Origin: Arctopsyche grandis
Taxonomy: Eukaryota > Arthropoda > Insecta > Trichoptera > Hydropsychidae
Length of the DNA: 64,000 nt
Reading direction: 5' to 3'
NCBI RefSeq assembly: GCF_051622035.1
Contig: NC_135365.1
Location: 17,092,001-17,156,000 of the forward strand
Shown in pieces: positions 10,434 through 22,135 of this stretch (within the stretch, counting starts at the first letter, position 1; the number at the start of each line of letters is the position of its first letter). The translations under genes and the position numbers were made by a program. Under the pieces are notes generated by a model. The model did not search any database, was not told where the DNA came from, and worked only from the letters and a program-made list of their open reading frames with translations.

Positions 10434-11465
10434 AATGTTGAGCGTCGTGGTCATTTGAATTTCATTTGATTTGAATGACGATCTGCCTTCAATTTTTTCG
10501 GTTCTGTGCCAATAAAGGCAGCTTTAAGGGACGATCCCGCCAGTTCCTTGATTTGGTCAGACCATCTATTGGGAGATCCTCTCGCTTGCCTTCCTTCTAG
10601 CGTTCCGGTGACTTCCTGTGAATTCTGGTTAGCCTCTCCAGACTCTCCACATTCTGGCTGGCTATATGGCCAAAGTAAGAAAGAACCCTTTGCCTACATA
10701 TTGTGGAGAATTTCTGAGACTGCCAGCTCTTTGAGGATGGAGATATACATACATGCGTCTTGCACCACATTTCAAATCTACATATCTATGATGTCCTTTT
10801 CTCTCTTTTTCAGGGTCCACGTCTCGACTCCATACAATGCAATGGGGAAGATCAGAGGTCGCACCAGACGGATTTTCGTTCTTTTCATAATAGAGCGGCT
10901 CTTCCATATTTTTACCAGGCTGACCACCACCGTTTTCACCATTCCTATTATTCTGCGAATTTTCGATTGGCATCCTCCTTCCCTTGAGATCAAGGCACCT
11001 ACATAGGTAGATAAAGTCGTCGAATACCTCATAGTTTTTAAAATGGTTGGATTAGAGTCTCAAATCTGTTAACGAATAGGATTTTTGTTTATCTCTAGAC
11101 TCGGGTTTCTACTTACTATCTCTATTTTACGAAATAGTTCAGCCATTTCATCCTCATTGCTGGCCATTAACGTCGTGTCGTCTGCAAACCTTACGTTTTA
11201 GAAATCTTTCTGCCGCCTATTGTTATTCCACCTTCCCATTCGTCGAATATTCTTCACATTATGTATTAAAATATATATACATATTAAAAAGATCAGGAGT
11301 ATGTACATACATATATTATATGTATGTACATACATATATTATATGTATAAACATTATGAATTCGTGGTATTAGTTGACTTGGGACTCCCATCTCTTCTAA
11401 GACCTCCCATAGACGGTTAACTGACAGAGTCGATAGCTTTTGTGTAATCTATGAAACAAAGTATT
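10434..11465 (-). mobile_element. RTE-type LINE, 5'-truncated copy 1 (decayed)
   Basis: The minus strand holds a broken endonuclease-reverse transcriptase. In order it shows a DxxKAxD-like start (TQKLSTLSVNRLWEVLEEMG), the catalytic FADDTTLMA at about 11170-11200, then YVGALISREGGCQ, SIMKRTKIRLVRPLIFPIAL, YGVETWTLKK, and near the end RWSDQIKELAGSSLKAA. Several stops and shifts break it, and a TACATA microsatellite at 11280-11345 sits inside the coding part. The order of motifs is that of the RT and C-terminal region of RTE/BovB-like elements common in insects. A homologous copy lies at 17893-19062 on the same strand. Confidence 0.8.
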
Positions 11466-11574
11466 ACGGGAACCTAGAATTCTCCAAAGGAGGTAATAAA
11501 TATGCTAATTCAATGGAAGTAAAATTTATTATTGTAAATAAAATATTTTTTTATTAATTATCCTTTCTCAAATA

Positions 11575-11735
11575 ATATAAATTATAATATCGCTCGCCGT
11601 ACTATATATAATAGTCGTTTCGATTAAACATACATATGTATGTACGTCACAGCTAAACCACTATCAAAACGTATATACAATATCACAAAAAAATAAAAAC
11701 CTTCTATACTGATCGCTACTAATGTTTCCTTTAGG
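11575..11735. repeat. Dispersed repeat X, uninterrupted copy
   Basis: It aligns collinearly with 16030-17000. Shared pieces are TCGCCGTAC, TAGTCGTTTCGATT, ATGTACGTCACAG.TAAA, and after a gap CTACTAATGTTTCCT. This copy lacks both insertions carried by the second copy and so serves as an internal empty-site control. Confidence 0.7.
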
Positions 11736-13744
11736 CTGAGAATTTACCGCCATATATTGAAATTTTATTTAAGTAATTAATTTTTCTATCCGTGTTTTAT
11801 AGTGTTTATATGTAGGTAGGTAGATAGTTTTTACCATTTCTTTTTCATTAAACATTTAAATATAAATATAAAATTAAATATATTTAAAAGTTATTTGAAA
11901 AAAATTCGACAGCGTACGGATCGAACCGACATATTTCTCTATTTTTTATTTATTTAATAACTTAATATGCCAACACCTATGCAATGATATTTCATCGGGT
12001 ACAACACCAGTAAATTATAATTATGATTTAAAATATTAGTCGTATGTTTAAAATTTGCTCTCGTGTGCCACTGCCTTTGGTAAATCCAACTTACTCTTCC
12101 AGATTATCCCAGTCAAGGTAATGCAAATTAGTGGACAGGTAAAATCAACAACTCAAAAATACTTCAATTCAGTATTAACAATAATATATGTATTACGAAT
12201 GTAAGGGTTGGTGGGGTGAGTGTTCGCAAATCTCATATAACTTTATTGTTTTCTTTGCGTATAAATAAATCTCGACCTTGGAAAATTCTCGACGAAACGT
12301 TTTTCTTTCTCATTTTCCTGCCCGGGGTATTAGTCATTTTGAATGTGTGTTAGATTTATGGCCTGGCATTCTCGCGAGATTTGTAATAATTCAACTTGTT
12401 TTGGACGAGAGTTGATAGAATAAAATTCCACACATTCAGCGAACCACACTCGACTTTTCCAGTATGCAAATTGTTTTTTTAACTGTATATAAGAGTGAGA
12501 TGGTGTGTGATATTCAAATTTACTGTAATTCAGAAACGAAAAGGATCATTTTATTTGAAAACGACCGTTGATCCATTTTCCCTCCTTCTGGTCACGTACG
12601 ACACTGCAGTGCATACGAGTTTACTGCACTCAAACATATCATCACGTTCCCCCAGAGAGCTTTTTAAAGCTCCAGCAAATATTTTCAGAAAGTTTCAGCG
12701 ACCGTCTGCCGCCTGTAAAATATAGTTTATCGCATATATAAAGAAAATTTTCACACAATGACATACGCTCTTAATTTAGAAAACATTTTCTTAAAATTAA
12801 AATATTAAGCATGCTTATACGAAGCATGATGGAATACTTTCAATAAAGATACAATCTTCGAACAATATAAAGCGTTTAGGGCATACTTATAGTTCGAAAA
12901 AAATTATAATATGTAATCACGCATAAGCTCGATGTAAACGTGAAAAATTCGTCTCGTATTCAAATGAGACTAAGGAATTTTCAATAGGAAAAGAACGTTT
13001 GGAAAACTTCATGAAATTTTCAGATACGATACAAATGCTATATGTAGTAGTAGTAGTAGTAGTAGTAGTAGGAGGAGGAGGCGAAAACGATCGTTACCGT
13101 ATGTTGTTAGATTTAGTACCGGCTCTCTTGGAGCTGAAAACGTTCTTCAATTTTGCTGGGCTGGTCACGTAACTGGAAACGAATTTATTTTTCCTAATTA
13201 ATATTTTTTGTAGGCGATGTATGGGGCGCATTAGTGTGTGTATGTATGTTCGAATCACGCTAGTCAGCCAAGCGAACAAGGGCTTGACGTATGATTACCG
13301 AAAGGAAATGTACATTCTTGTGAGGAAAATAAGAAAAATATATAATTCAGAGTGACCAACAGACAACTTTTTATAATATTTTCAATTAGCATTAGTATAC
13401 GTATCTTTTGGCCCAAGTTTAATATATATATATTGGTTTTGTTCTATTTGTGGCATGTATCAAAACTAATATTTCATCAATTGGATAGACAAACATTCGT
13501 CTTCGATTATAAAATAATTGTATATGTACGGGAGGAATATTATACAGTACGCTTAAAAGATTTATTTGGAATCATCTTGAAGATTCAATTATATTATATT
13601 AGGTTTATTTTTCCGTAATTTCCAGGAAGGTTTAAGTGAGTATTAAATTAAACTTAAATTTCTTATTAGAAAACTTTGTAGAGTTGCTTTAGAATATTGA
13701 TAAAGCCTATCTATCGGTTCTTCAGGAAGAAATAAAAATATCCT
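11736..13744. other. Gene-free DNA; GTA/GGA microsatellite at 13045-13080
   Basis: No gene or recognised transposon. 13045-13080 is (GTA)n followed by (GGA)n. Open frames such as 12495-12725 and 13352-13618 (plus) and 13094-13279 (minus) show no domain and are not called. Confidence 0.5.
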
Positions 13745-13990
13745 ATTGTGATATTACTGCCTGTCCAAAATTTGTAATCTGATTTTGAACCACTTCCACT
13801 CTTCAAGTCACTTTAATATCTTATCTTGAAGCTATAAAAGTTTAATCATTAACGAACTCATTAAAATTTAAGTCGAAATCTTGTATCAGATCGGAGCAAT
13901 GACAGCTGGCTATCCAAACGCGGCTTTCAACCACCCCTTCACAACTCACGTAGACAGTGTCTAAACATTTTTTTTTCATTCTTATTTGTT
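13745..13990. repeat. Dispersed repeat Q, module P2
   Basis: Collinear with 51885-52150 and inverted relative to 8190-8530. Diagnostic shared strings are TGATTTTGAACCACTTCCAC, TTTAATCATTAA and CAGATCGGAGC.ATG. The end near 13970 runs into a T-stretch. It is non-coding. Confidence 0.65.
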
Positions 13991-14024
13991 TTATACTTAT
14001 TCGAGAAATAGTCTATTTTTCTTT

Positions 14025-14215
14025 AATTTTTTTCTAAAGAAAAATAGATTATTAACTTTAAAAAAAAGCTACATTCCGTTCAAAGTATGTAGCATTTTAA
14101 AAAATGGCTACATACATGGAATGTAGCTATTTAAAAATTTATTAATTATTATTTAAAAAATAGCTACATTCCGTTAAATGTTATACATTCCGTTCATAGT
14201 ATGTATGTACATACA
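14025..14215. repeat. Small palindromic repeat cluster (GCTACATTCCGTT)
   Basis: AGCTACATTCCGTT occurs at 14068 and 14160, with inverse and partial forms (GGAATGTAGCT at about 14120, ACATTCCGTTCATAGTATGT near 14187). The flanking sequence includes the inverse pair CTATTTTTCTTTA / TAAAGAAAAATAG (about 14012-14050). It may be a small MITE or overlapping foldbacks. Confidence 0.4.
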
Positions 14216-14264
14216 CGTCTCTCTTCCTTACATACAATGTATCTTTGTTTTATATACATATTTA

Positions 14265-14695
14265 TGTATGTACATACATATTTAGGTAAACCTCAAGGCG
14301 CCTTCCTGATAATAAACATTGTGACGATAAAAAAATTATAGAGTAATTTTACAAAAAATTATTGAAACATTTATGGATAAATTTACATTTTTTTGAAAAA
14401 TATAAATCACCGACATTTGATTTGGTGATAAACTCAAATTATTAAGAGAAATCTATGGATAAGGTTACAGCATTATATAAATCAGCAAATTCGAGATGAT
14501 GTAACCTTGAATTTTGCCAATCTGTTGGAACCGTTTCAATGAAATCAGATAAATTGCCAAACTCTGATATGAAACAATCGACCTTGGAGTCACATATCCA
14601 AATTCTGGCCAGCAACATTGCTAGGGACTGAACTCCAGACTACACAATTTAAAGCATTGCACGCTACCCCTTGATCTATGCTGCTGCTATATTTT
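14265..14695 (-). mobile_element. tRNA-derived SINE, nearly full length (tail type A)
   Basis: On the minus strand, a tRNA-like head (AGCAGCATAGATCAAGGGGTAGCGTGC; B-box region ..GGAGTTCAGTCCC) is followed by GCTGGCCAGAATTTGGATATGTGACTCC and the core TCAGAGTTTGGCAATTTATC..ATTGAAACGGTTCC. Next come an ATTCGAGATG-like segment and a decayed hairpin tail (CAGGAAGGCGCC..TTTACC) at 14285-14312. The head-core-tail order and internal pol III boxes define it as a SINE. The outer tail stem is lost on one side. Confidence 0.75.
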
Positions 14696-16029
14696 TGAAC
14701 GTCCGTAAGACATAAATTTTATGTAACGACATTTTTCAAATCGTAAAATTCATATGATATATAATATATGTAGGTAAATTATATATGTAGGTATATAAAA
14801 TGTGTGTATATTGAATGCACCATAAGCACGTACACGAAGTCAGCATTTACTTGTGCTCGCAAATGTATTCGTATGTCGAAAATGGGGTAGTGTAAGGGTG
14901 CGTTATTTCCTCCCTGTCGTGCGGGTATTTATGGTAGTTTATACGTTTTATCCGGCCGCCATTAGCATATAATATGGGGCAAACTTTGCGGAAATGCGTT
15001 CAGAGCGCTACCCCTCATAGTATGGGATTCATCACAGTTCGGTTGGTCCAGATCCCGAAGGGCCAGAATACGACTGGACGAATTACACGCCTGTATGGAC
15101 AACTTCACTAGTCACATTTCTCTCTCGTCTCAATTTTGACCCGAATAAAATAAAGCCGATTCTCGTATACAACGCATATGTATGTGTATATGAATTTCGG
15201 GTTGACGGCATAAATCGAAGATATGCTAATTGAATTTTCAATTATCAGATAAATGGAAATTAGTATCGAGTGGTTGAAGGTCTGCGTTCATAATTAAGTA
15301 AATACGTGATACCTTGCCGGGGGTACAAGAACACTAGAATACATTTGGAAATTTCCTCTGGCCCCAAACGGCAAGTTTCTAGTTAATTGTTATCTCGTTT
15401 TGAACCCGGATTCAGGAGGGAGATATTATAATAGTGAAAATCAACTAAGTTTCTGCGAAACACCGGTTGTTTTGATGGAGCGCTTAGACGAAAAGTGCAT
15501 TAATGAATCAGATATGAAAATCACTGTATATATATTTAACAAACACGTCCAAAAGATTCTTCAATTTGTTGTTTGATTTTTAATGGTTCAAATTTATTAA
15601 TTGAGTGAATGATATGTAAAATAATGAAGATTTATTTTAACAATTTTTATTAACAATTTAAACTTTTTCAGACACTTTTTCTACAACAAGGGGATAATTT
15701 AATTTTTAGATTAGAAATATTTAAAAAAAATCTGATTACATATAAGTTTGTCCAACCTATACAAATCAGCATATAGTTTTCAATTTAGAATTACTCAATT
15801 TGATGTACATCTCTTTGTACATCATCTAAGACCGAGTTATTCCCTTATCTCTGAGCTATTTATTCCTCGACTCATCACTAATCTAATGATTAATTTTTAT
15901 GTATAATTTGACCCACAATATATTTTTTTTTACCTGTAAAACCGATTCAATATATCTTTCCTACGCTACTCTTCTGTATATTATATATATTCTGTATATT
16001 ACATTCTGTATATTATATTCTCTGTGTGT
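14696..16029. other. Gene-free DNA; G+C-richer stretch 14880-15470
   Basis: No gene or repeat recognised. 14880-15470 is G+C-richer than its surroundings and apparently single copy in the window. It is a candidate conserved noncoding stretch on composition alone. Confidence 0.4.
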
Positions 16030-16086
16030 ATCTGCGATAACGTTCGCCGTACTTTTATAGTCGTTTCGATTCGATATATGTACGTC

Positions 16087-16445
16087 GGTACCCCGACTTT
16101 TCCGCTCGGTCAATAAGCACCCCGACATAGCCGCGCCGATATTACCGCGCCGCGACAAAACTGCGAGAGCCAAAACCGCGACAAACATAACCGCGCGCCG
16201 ACAAAACTGATATTTTAAAATCTAAATTGATATTTTATTACTTTATCTATGTACGTAGTAACAATAGATTTTTTTTTCATATATTCTGACGCGGTTTTGT
16301 CGCCGAACGATTTTTGCTGGGACGGTTTTGTCGGTGTGCGGTTATGTGTGTCGTGGTTTTGGCTCTCGCGGTTTTATCGCGGTGCGCAAATGTCGGCAAG
16401 GTTATGTCGGGGAGCCTATTGACCGAGTGATTTTGACTGGACACC
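16087..16445. mobile_element. 359-bp long-TIR element (MULE/foldback-like) with 9-bp TSD
   Basis: The flanks carry the direct repeat ATGTACGTC (16078-16086 and 16446-16454), which is single in the empty site of repeat X near 11636. Ends are GGTACCCCGACTTTT and, inverted, GGTGTCCAGTCAAAA. Inverted arms of more than 110 bases share CTCGGTCAATA, CCCCGACATA and GAGAGCCAAAACC. The arms are G+C-rich and built of repeated CGCGGTTTTGTCG/CGCGGTTATGTCG-like motifs, with a short A+T-rich centre. There is no ORF. A 9-bp duplication with long TIRs is typical of Mutator-like elements; foldback elements are the alternative. Confidence 0.8.
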
Positions 16446-16489
16446 ATGTACGTCACAGATAAAACACTGCCAACAAAATGTACGAATAT

Positions 16490-16917
16490 TTTATTTTTAT
16501 TTTTATTTTACATACATACCAGGAAGGCCTTACAGGTAAATCCCAATGCGCCTTCCTGGCCAATTACAAATACAAATACAGCATTTTTATTATAAGTCGT
16601 TGAATTGCGAGACACTGAAAAAACTCCCAAATTAACGAGACATCTATGAATTGTACATAAATTTTTATTGTACATCAATTAATTTTTTCAAAAAGTGGTG
16701 ACATAGTAGGTAGGAAGGATTTTTAGCCAATTTTTTTTTCCGGGAACCGTTTCAACAATGAAATCAGAGAAAATTGGCAAACTCTGATAGGAAACGATCA
16801 ACCTGGAGTCACAAATCCAGGTCTGACCAACAGCATACTCTGAAAAATTCATTTTCATTCAGGGATAGAACCCGGCACCTTCTTGACGGTAAGCTTAACG
16901 TCCGAGCTATGCTGCTG
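16490..16917 (-). mobile_element. tRNA-derived SINE, tail type A, nearly complete
   Basis: On the minus strand: head CAGCAGCATAGCTCGGACGTTAAGC with A box TAGCTCGGACG and B box GGGTTCTATCCC, then the shared core (GGTCAGACC, TGTGACTCCAGGTTGATCG, AGTTTGCCAATTTTCTC, GTTGAAACGGTTCC). Next come a GACATAG-TAGGTAGGAAGG segment and the tail hairpin with arms at 16519-16527 and 16551-16559, followed by an A+T-rich (TAAAA)n end at 16490-16512. Flanking GAATATT/GAATATA may be the target duplication. It interrupts dispersed repeat X. Confidence 0.85.
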
Positions 16918-17000
16918 GAATATAATACGAACATAATAACAGATCAAGAAAAAACGTCTATATATGTACATATACTGTTTGCTACCAATGTTTCCTCTAA

Positions 17001-17892
17001 GACAATAGCCTCAGAGCATTTATGCCATAACACGTGCGATGATATTTTATTTACTTTCACAACACTAGTATTATATATTTGTGAAAGTACACTTACATAA
17101 TACATATATATGTATGAATATTTGTGAAAGTAAAATCAAATAAAGTATTAATGTAACAAAATTTATTTTTAATTAATTATATTACATAAATACATTTTGA
17201 AATATACAAGTATTCATCTTTCAAATTTAATATTAAAATTAAAGAGCGATTGAAATATTTGAACGTCTTTATGATACTGACAGCCATCAACATTTCAACT
17301 CACACACGTGCTCGTTTAAACAGCTTTTCTTCGCAAAATAAATACACGAGATATGTACATAATAAGAGCCATGAATCGACACATTTAAACCCAGATAATA
17401 TATTACCTACAGAAAAGTTTCAGATTCCGAAGCGAGTTCGTACTTACCAAATGCGATTTATCAAGTATCTGCCCGAGCGCAAGATGCATTATTTTCGAAA
17501 TTGAGTCGCGTCTGAAATGGCGGATATGTGTGTGTGTGTGAGGCAATTTTCTGAAAATAGTAGCTTACAAAATTCTCTCATTGGCCAAGAGTTTTCATTC
17601 GGATAGATAAATCGCGGGTTACACATAGCCGGGGCTGCCCCAACGTTTGAGCCGCAATTTGTTTTCGGCCGCACATTGCTTTCAGCAGAACGGTCATTCT
17701 TTAGATCTGAGACAGTTAATAACTCAGGGGGTCTGAAACCACGCCACTCAATACCAAATCCATCTGAAAACAACGAGGGAACATACATTTTTTTAACACT
17801 TAAATCTATATATGTATGTAAAAGCGAAAATTTTGAGTATTTTAATGATTATCACAGGTTGGCAAAAGATAGCCAGTCGGGTCATTTTATTT
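17001..17892. other. Gene-free DNA
   Basis: No gene recognised. It has inverted ACTTTCACAA motifs near 17053-17130, a (TG)n tract at 17527-17540 and a modestly G+C-richer stretch at 17590-17720. Open frames (17250-17504 plus, 17489-17788 minus) show no domain. Confidence 0.45.
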
Positions 17893-19062
17893 TTGCTCAA
17901 TGAGTGTTGTGGTCATTTTCTTTTCATTTGGGATCTACTAGACGATCCGATTTAACTAATCTCGATCCTGTGCTAAGTGCAGTGATTAAGGACGATCTCA
18001 TCGGTTCTTTGATTTGATCTGACCATCTTGTGGGAGACCGTCTCATTTGCCTTCCCTCTAGTGTTCCGGTGACTATCAGCTTCTCGAGATTCTTCAGATT
18101 CTTCCTGGAAATATGACAAAATTAGGAAAGAATCCTTGTTCTACGAGAGAGACGCTCGTACGTCTTGCGGTCAGCATCTGCCTCCAGCACCAAATTTCGA
18201 AGGACAGTCCCTTTTTCAATTTTTAATTGTCCATTTTTCGGCTTCATAAATTGCAATGAAGATCACCAGAAATCGCACTAGACGGATTTTCATTTTTCTC
18301 ACTATAGAACAGTTTTTTATACCTTTGTCATAATCATCATCGCCGGTTTCGTCATACCTATTATTCTGCGAATTTCTAGTTAGCATCCTTCTTATATTGA
18401 GATCAAGGCATCTTAGTATATGAAATCGTTGACCTCGTAATTCTTTGGAACATTGGACTTGTGAAAGACGCAAATCTGTCATCAAAAAGGATTTTTGTTT
18501 TGTATTTGATTAATTCCTAGACCCGAGTGTTTAATCTCCATTTCTATTTTATTTTTTTTATTTTTTATTTTTTTTTATTTTATTTATTTTATTTCATACC
18601 AGGAAGGCATTACAGGTAAACCCCAATGCGCCTTCCTGGCCAAATTACAAACAATACAGCATTTTTTATTATATAAGTCGCTAAATTACGAGACACTGAC
18701 TTAAACTCGACAATTAACGAGACATCTATGAATTTTTACATACTTTTTTTTTTTATTGTAATATTTACATTAATCATACTCAAATAGTGGTGACATAGTG
18801 GGTAGGAAGGATTTTTAGCCAATTTTTAATCGGGAATCGTTACAACAATGAAATCAGAGAAAATTGGCAAACTCTGATAGGAAACGATCAACCAGGAGTC
18901 ACAAATCCTGGTATGACCAGCAGCATTACAGATATACTCAGAAAAATTCTTTTCAATCGAGGTCAGCTCAAGGGATTAAGCAGAAGCTTAACGACCGAGC
19001 CACGCTTTATGAAGTACTTCAACCATTTGATCCTCATTGCTGGCCATTAACGTCGTGTCGTA
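17893..19062 (-). mobile_element. RTE-type LINE copy 2, split by a SINE
   Basis: 17893-18545 aligns with 10434-11110 of copy 1, including GATCTGACCATCTTGTGGGAGACC, TCTAGTGTTCCGGTGACT and TTATTCTGCGAATTTC. After the SINE the homology resumes at 19012-19062 (CAACCATTTGATCCTCATTGCTGG, and CATTAACGTCGTGTCGT encoding the TTLMAS part of the catalytic region). The coding capacity is lost. Copy 1, uninterrupted, gives the order and spacing expected. Confidence 0.8.
18546..19011 (-). mobile_element. tRNA-derived SINE inserted in a LINE (tail type A)
   Basis: On the minus strand: a head with a TGGCTCGGTCG-like A box, the extra GATTGAAAAGAATTTTTCTGAG segment, AATGCTGCTGGTCATACC, the core (TGTGACTCCTGGTTGATCG, TTTGCCAATTTTCTC), a GGGTAGGAAGG segment and tail hairpin arms at 18599-18607 and 18631-18639 with a long T/A-rich end at 18546-18598. 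The hairpin stem CCAGGAAGG/CCTTCCTGG is perfect. TTTAT at both junctions may be the target duplication. Confidence 0.85.
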
Positions 19063-20204
19063 TATTTAAAAAAAAATCATTAAATGGCATAAAAGTCTTG
19101 TGTTAAATTCAAAGATTGTGTAAAATTTGAATTTATACAAATGGTCTACATAATTAAACCGGCTCCTCTCCATACACATGAAATGCTATTTTTTTTTACC
19201 GAATAGGTATACTTTTTTGTGGCACTCCATTTGTGGAGACCGCTTATTTTCGATGCGGTTAAAATTTATTCCGAGCGCAATTTGTACTTAATCCCAGTGA
19301 AACGGGTTAACTGTGGTGATAACATTGCCGTAAAATAGAAGCTAAAGCTGCTGGTATCCTTGCTTCGTATTCCTGTGTTGGTCGGATGCAAGCTTTTGCA
19401 CAATGCAGGATACGTTCCAAACGTTGAATTGCATCTCAGACGATCGGGGCGTACAGCAAGATGCGACGTGCATTATAATTTGATTAAGTGTTCCTCGTTT
19501 CCAAACGCTACGTAGGTACTTCTAATATATCTATCAAATCGAATGTGCAGATTGTCTGTGGAAAGCATATCAATAGCTAATGCATTTTATTTTTCGTATT
19601 AAAACCGACTTTTAGTCACAGCTAAGCTCAACAGTCATGCAACTATTTTCCAGATAAAGGTCTATTCATATTAACACAGTGCGTACCGGCAACTGCACGT
19701 AACTAGCAGTATGAAAATAATTCTTTAGTATGTACATTCTATATGGACACATTCATGTCAAAAGTGGCGTAGACGTAATAGCAAATAACAGCTGTTGCCG
19801 ACAAAATCAATTCGTAATATACAACAGTACACGTCACCGTAACCTATGAAGCAAAACCGGTTTTCTTTGTCATTTTCATGTTTCATGTACTGGTTTTCTT
19901 TAGAAATATTAAAGCACTACATGACGTCATAGTAGCGAGTGCATGCATACTAACGTAAGTGAGCATGCCGAATACGAATATTTTTGGAAATGTCATATCG
20001 ACAATATTGTTTCGACAATACAACACAAGTAGTATTGTGTCGTATCGTCGCGTTCTATATACATACATATGTAAACCAATTATGCCTTGCACTCCAAAAC
20101 TTATCTGAACGTGTAAAAACGTGAGTTGCTGTATAGTATGAATAGTAACTATCGTTTACGTGAGCTGCTTTGCTGTGCTGTACTGATGGATAGAATTATT
20201 TATT
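19063..20204. other. Gene-free, apparently single-copy DNA
   Basis: No gene or repeat recognised. 19230-19520 has a more balanced composition and no match in the window, so it is a weak candidate for conserved noncoding sequence. Confidence 0.4.
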
Positions 20205-20280
20205 TATTTTTTATTTTTTTATTTAATTTACACCAAGAAGGCCTAACAGGTAAACCCAATGCGCCTTCCTGGCCAAAGAC
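20205..20280 (-). mobile_element. SINE tail fragment (type A hairpin only)
   Basis: Only the 3' part is present: an A+T-rich terminal repeat followed by the hairpin arms CCAAGAAGG (20233-20241) and CCTTCCTGG (20264-20272). In the minus-strand RNA the single stem change gives a G-U wobble, so the helix is kept. A CATA microsatellite directly follows. Confidence 0.7.
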
Positions 20281-20530
20281 AATTATATAAACATATATGT
20301 ACACCATTCAAATATACACAAATACTTCCACGTATACACAAATACACATTCATACATACGTAAATATAAAAATACACATATATACATATACATACATACA
20401 CACCTACACATATATATATTCACATATACATACATATACATATATATATATACATATACACATACACATACAATACATACATCCATATACATACAAACAT
20501 TATACATGCATATACACATAAACACATAAA
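20281..20530. repeat. TACATA/CACATA microsatellite block
   Basis: About 250 bases of alternating ACATA/TACACA units. Both strands read as long Tyr/Ile/Thr or Cys/Val/Tyr open frames; these are artefacts of the repeat. Confidence 0.9.
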
Positions 20531-20539
20531 TCATTACAA

Positions 20540-20910
20540 TTAGTTATTGAGTTCAATTGACTCATATTAAATAGTTCTGACATAAAAATTAATTCATTAG
20601 GAACAAAATTCAAACTTCTAGGATTAAAATCACCCAAGATCATGACTTTCCTGCCAGCCAAAACATTAAAATTATTTTGCAAATTTGAAAAAAATGAATT
20701 TATAATTCGGAGGAGATTCATTCGGAGGAAAATACAGTACACATATTAAAATAGAAAAATTCTTTAAGCGAAGTTCAACCCAAATATGTTCACCGATGGT
20801 ATTGAGCTGATCAAAAAGGCGAACAGATTGAAAACTAGCAGCTCGTACAGTGAGAAGTACTCCCCCGCCTCTGCTGAATGAATAGACCCAAGAGGTATTG
20901 GATTAAAATT
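20540..20910 (-). pseudogene. LINE AP-endonuclease domain remnant
   Basis: The minus strand shows YSFSRGGGVLLTVR, then IGEHIWVELRLKN, VLYFPPNESPP and, after a frameshift, KVMILGDFNPRSL. RGGGVLL, a Y-x-PP segment and GDFN are the conserved blocks of the apurinic endonuclease domain in Jockey/CR1-like ORF2 proteins; the D and N of GDFN are catalytic-site residues. No RT follows, because the SINE tail and microsatellite lie downstream. This is the only endonuclease-domain fragment in the window and may belong to any of the LINE families seen here by their 3' ends. Confidence 0.75.
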
Positions 20911-22135
20911 GGATAATGTGCAAATATTTCGATAGCAAAATAGTTCAACGATTAAAAACAACAAACGGTTAAAATGATTAAATTGATTAAAACGATTCAA
21001 ATGATTAAAAACGACAAACTAGGATGATTCAACAAACTTGGAAGATTAAAAAATCCAAATCAAATTTTGCCTGTAAGAATTTTGCCTGAGAGAAGCAAAT
21101 TTCCGGTTTCATATGGGTGTAATTGTTGTTGAGGTAATTTTATACAAAAATGGCACCACTAAAAATTCAATCCTTATTATTTATTTATTTTATTATTACA
21201 CAAAAAATGAATAAATAATAAAAATAACAAAAAAATAACCAATGTGATCTGGCAGGTTTCCCATTAGCCTCTCACCAGTCTTACAATAAAACAAAAACAG
21301 TAAGAAATTCACAATCATTTATCTAATTCAAATGGACTTACATATGATGAATCTCATGGACATTTTATTTTATTTTCTATTTTATTACTATAATACATAC
21401 ATAAAAAAATAATAAATAACAACAATAACAACAACAAATAAATGATTACATCCGCCTCAGAAGCTAATCGGGAAACTACCGAAGACAAAACATTTCCCTA
21501 GAAAACATGGAAAATCTTAACAATTCTGCTATTTATATTTTGTATACATATGTACATATGTAGACAAAAAATTCTCAATTTCAAACTGGGAATATATTTA
21601 TTTTTCTGTCGTACGAATCATATCGATATCATTCATATATTGGAAGCGAGGGTGAAACTTTCCAAAGGGCAAAAAGTCGAGCAACAGGCGTCGAGCAAAC
21701 CCTGGAACTTCTCCCTCTATAGTGTTTATGGCAATAAATCCAAATGTAATTTATGTGCCACCACGGAATTTTTCCGTGACGCTCCGAGGAAAATCCCTCG
21801 CAACGCGTACGAGTATCTTTTCCTACGTGTTTGTGTGTGTATTTGGCAAAAAGAACTTCCCTCGACCCCAGCATTATCATATTTCACATTTTTCGAGATT
21901 CAAGACATGTAAATTTCGACAAACAAGATTTTCACCGCGTGTCCCTTAAGGACCCGCCGCGTATTTCCCAGGATGCGCAAATTATTACGGCGGATACATG
22001 ACGTGCGTGTTTGCGAAAAATAAAAAAAAATGAACATGCCGCGATAAAATCGGATCTTTATTATTTTCCTTTCTTGACGTGAGTTCGGGTAGTAATTCAA
22101 TGAAATTTAATCAGTGTATTATTTCAACGTACTAA
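20911..22135. other. Gene-free DNA with inverted tail-like repeats and a G+C-richer part
   Basis: GGTTTCCCATTAGCCTCTCA (about 21256) and its approximate inverse at 21455-21482 flank A+T-rich (ATAAA)n-like strings, which suggests two small retroelement ends facing each other. 21630-22000 is G+C-richer with open frames on both strands but no recognised domain. 20955-21010 repeats GATTAAAA-like units. Confidence 0.4.

Larger units (their letters stand above)
16030..17000. repeat. Dispersed repeat X, copy with two nested insertions
   Basis: The repeat parts are 16030-16086, 16446-16490 and 16917-17000; together they align with 11575-11735. Between the first two lies the long-TIR element 16087-16445. 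Between the last two lies a SINE. The order of events is repeat first, then the two insertions independently. Confidence 0.7.

Noticed and set aside
16774..17100. 108-codon frame starting MANSDRKRST, similar to the one at 18864-19106
   Set aside because: Both are antisense reads through the SINE core; their similarity is that of the repeat.
20283..20534. Long Tyr/Cys/Val-rich open frames on both strands
   Set aside because: Translation of the TACATA/CACATA microsatellite.
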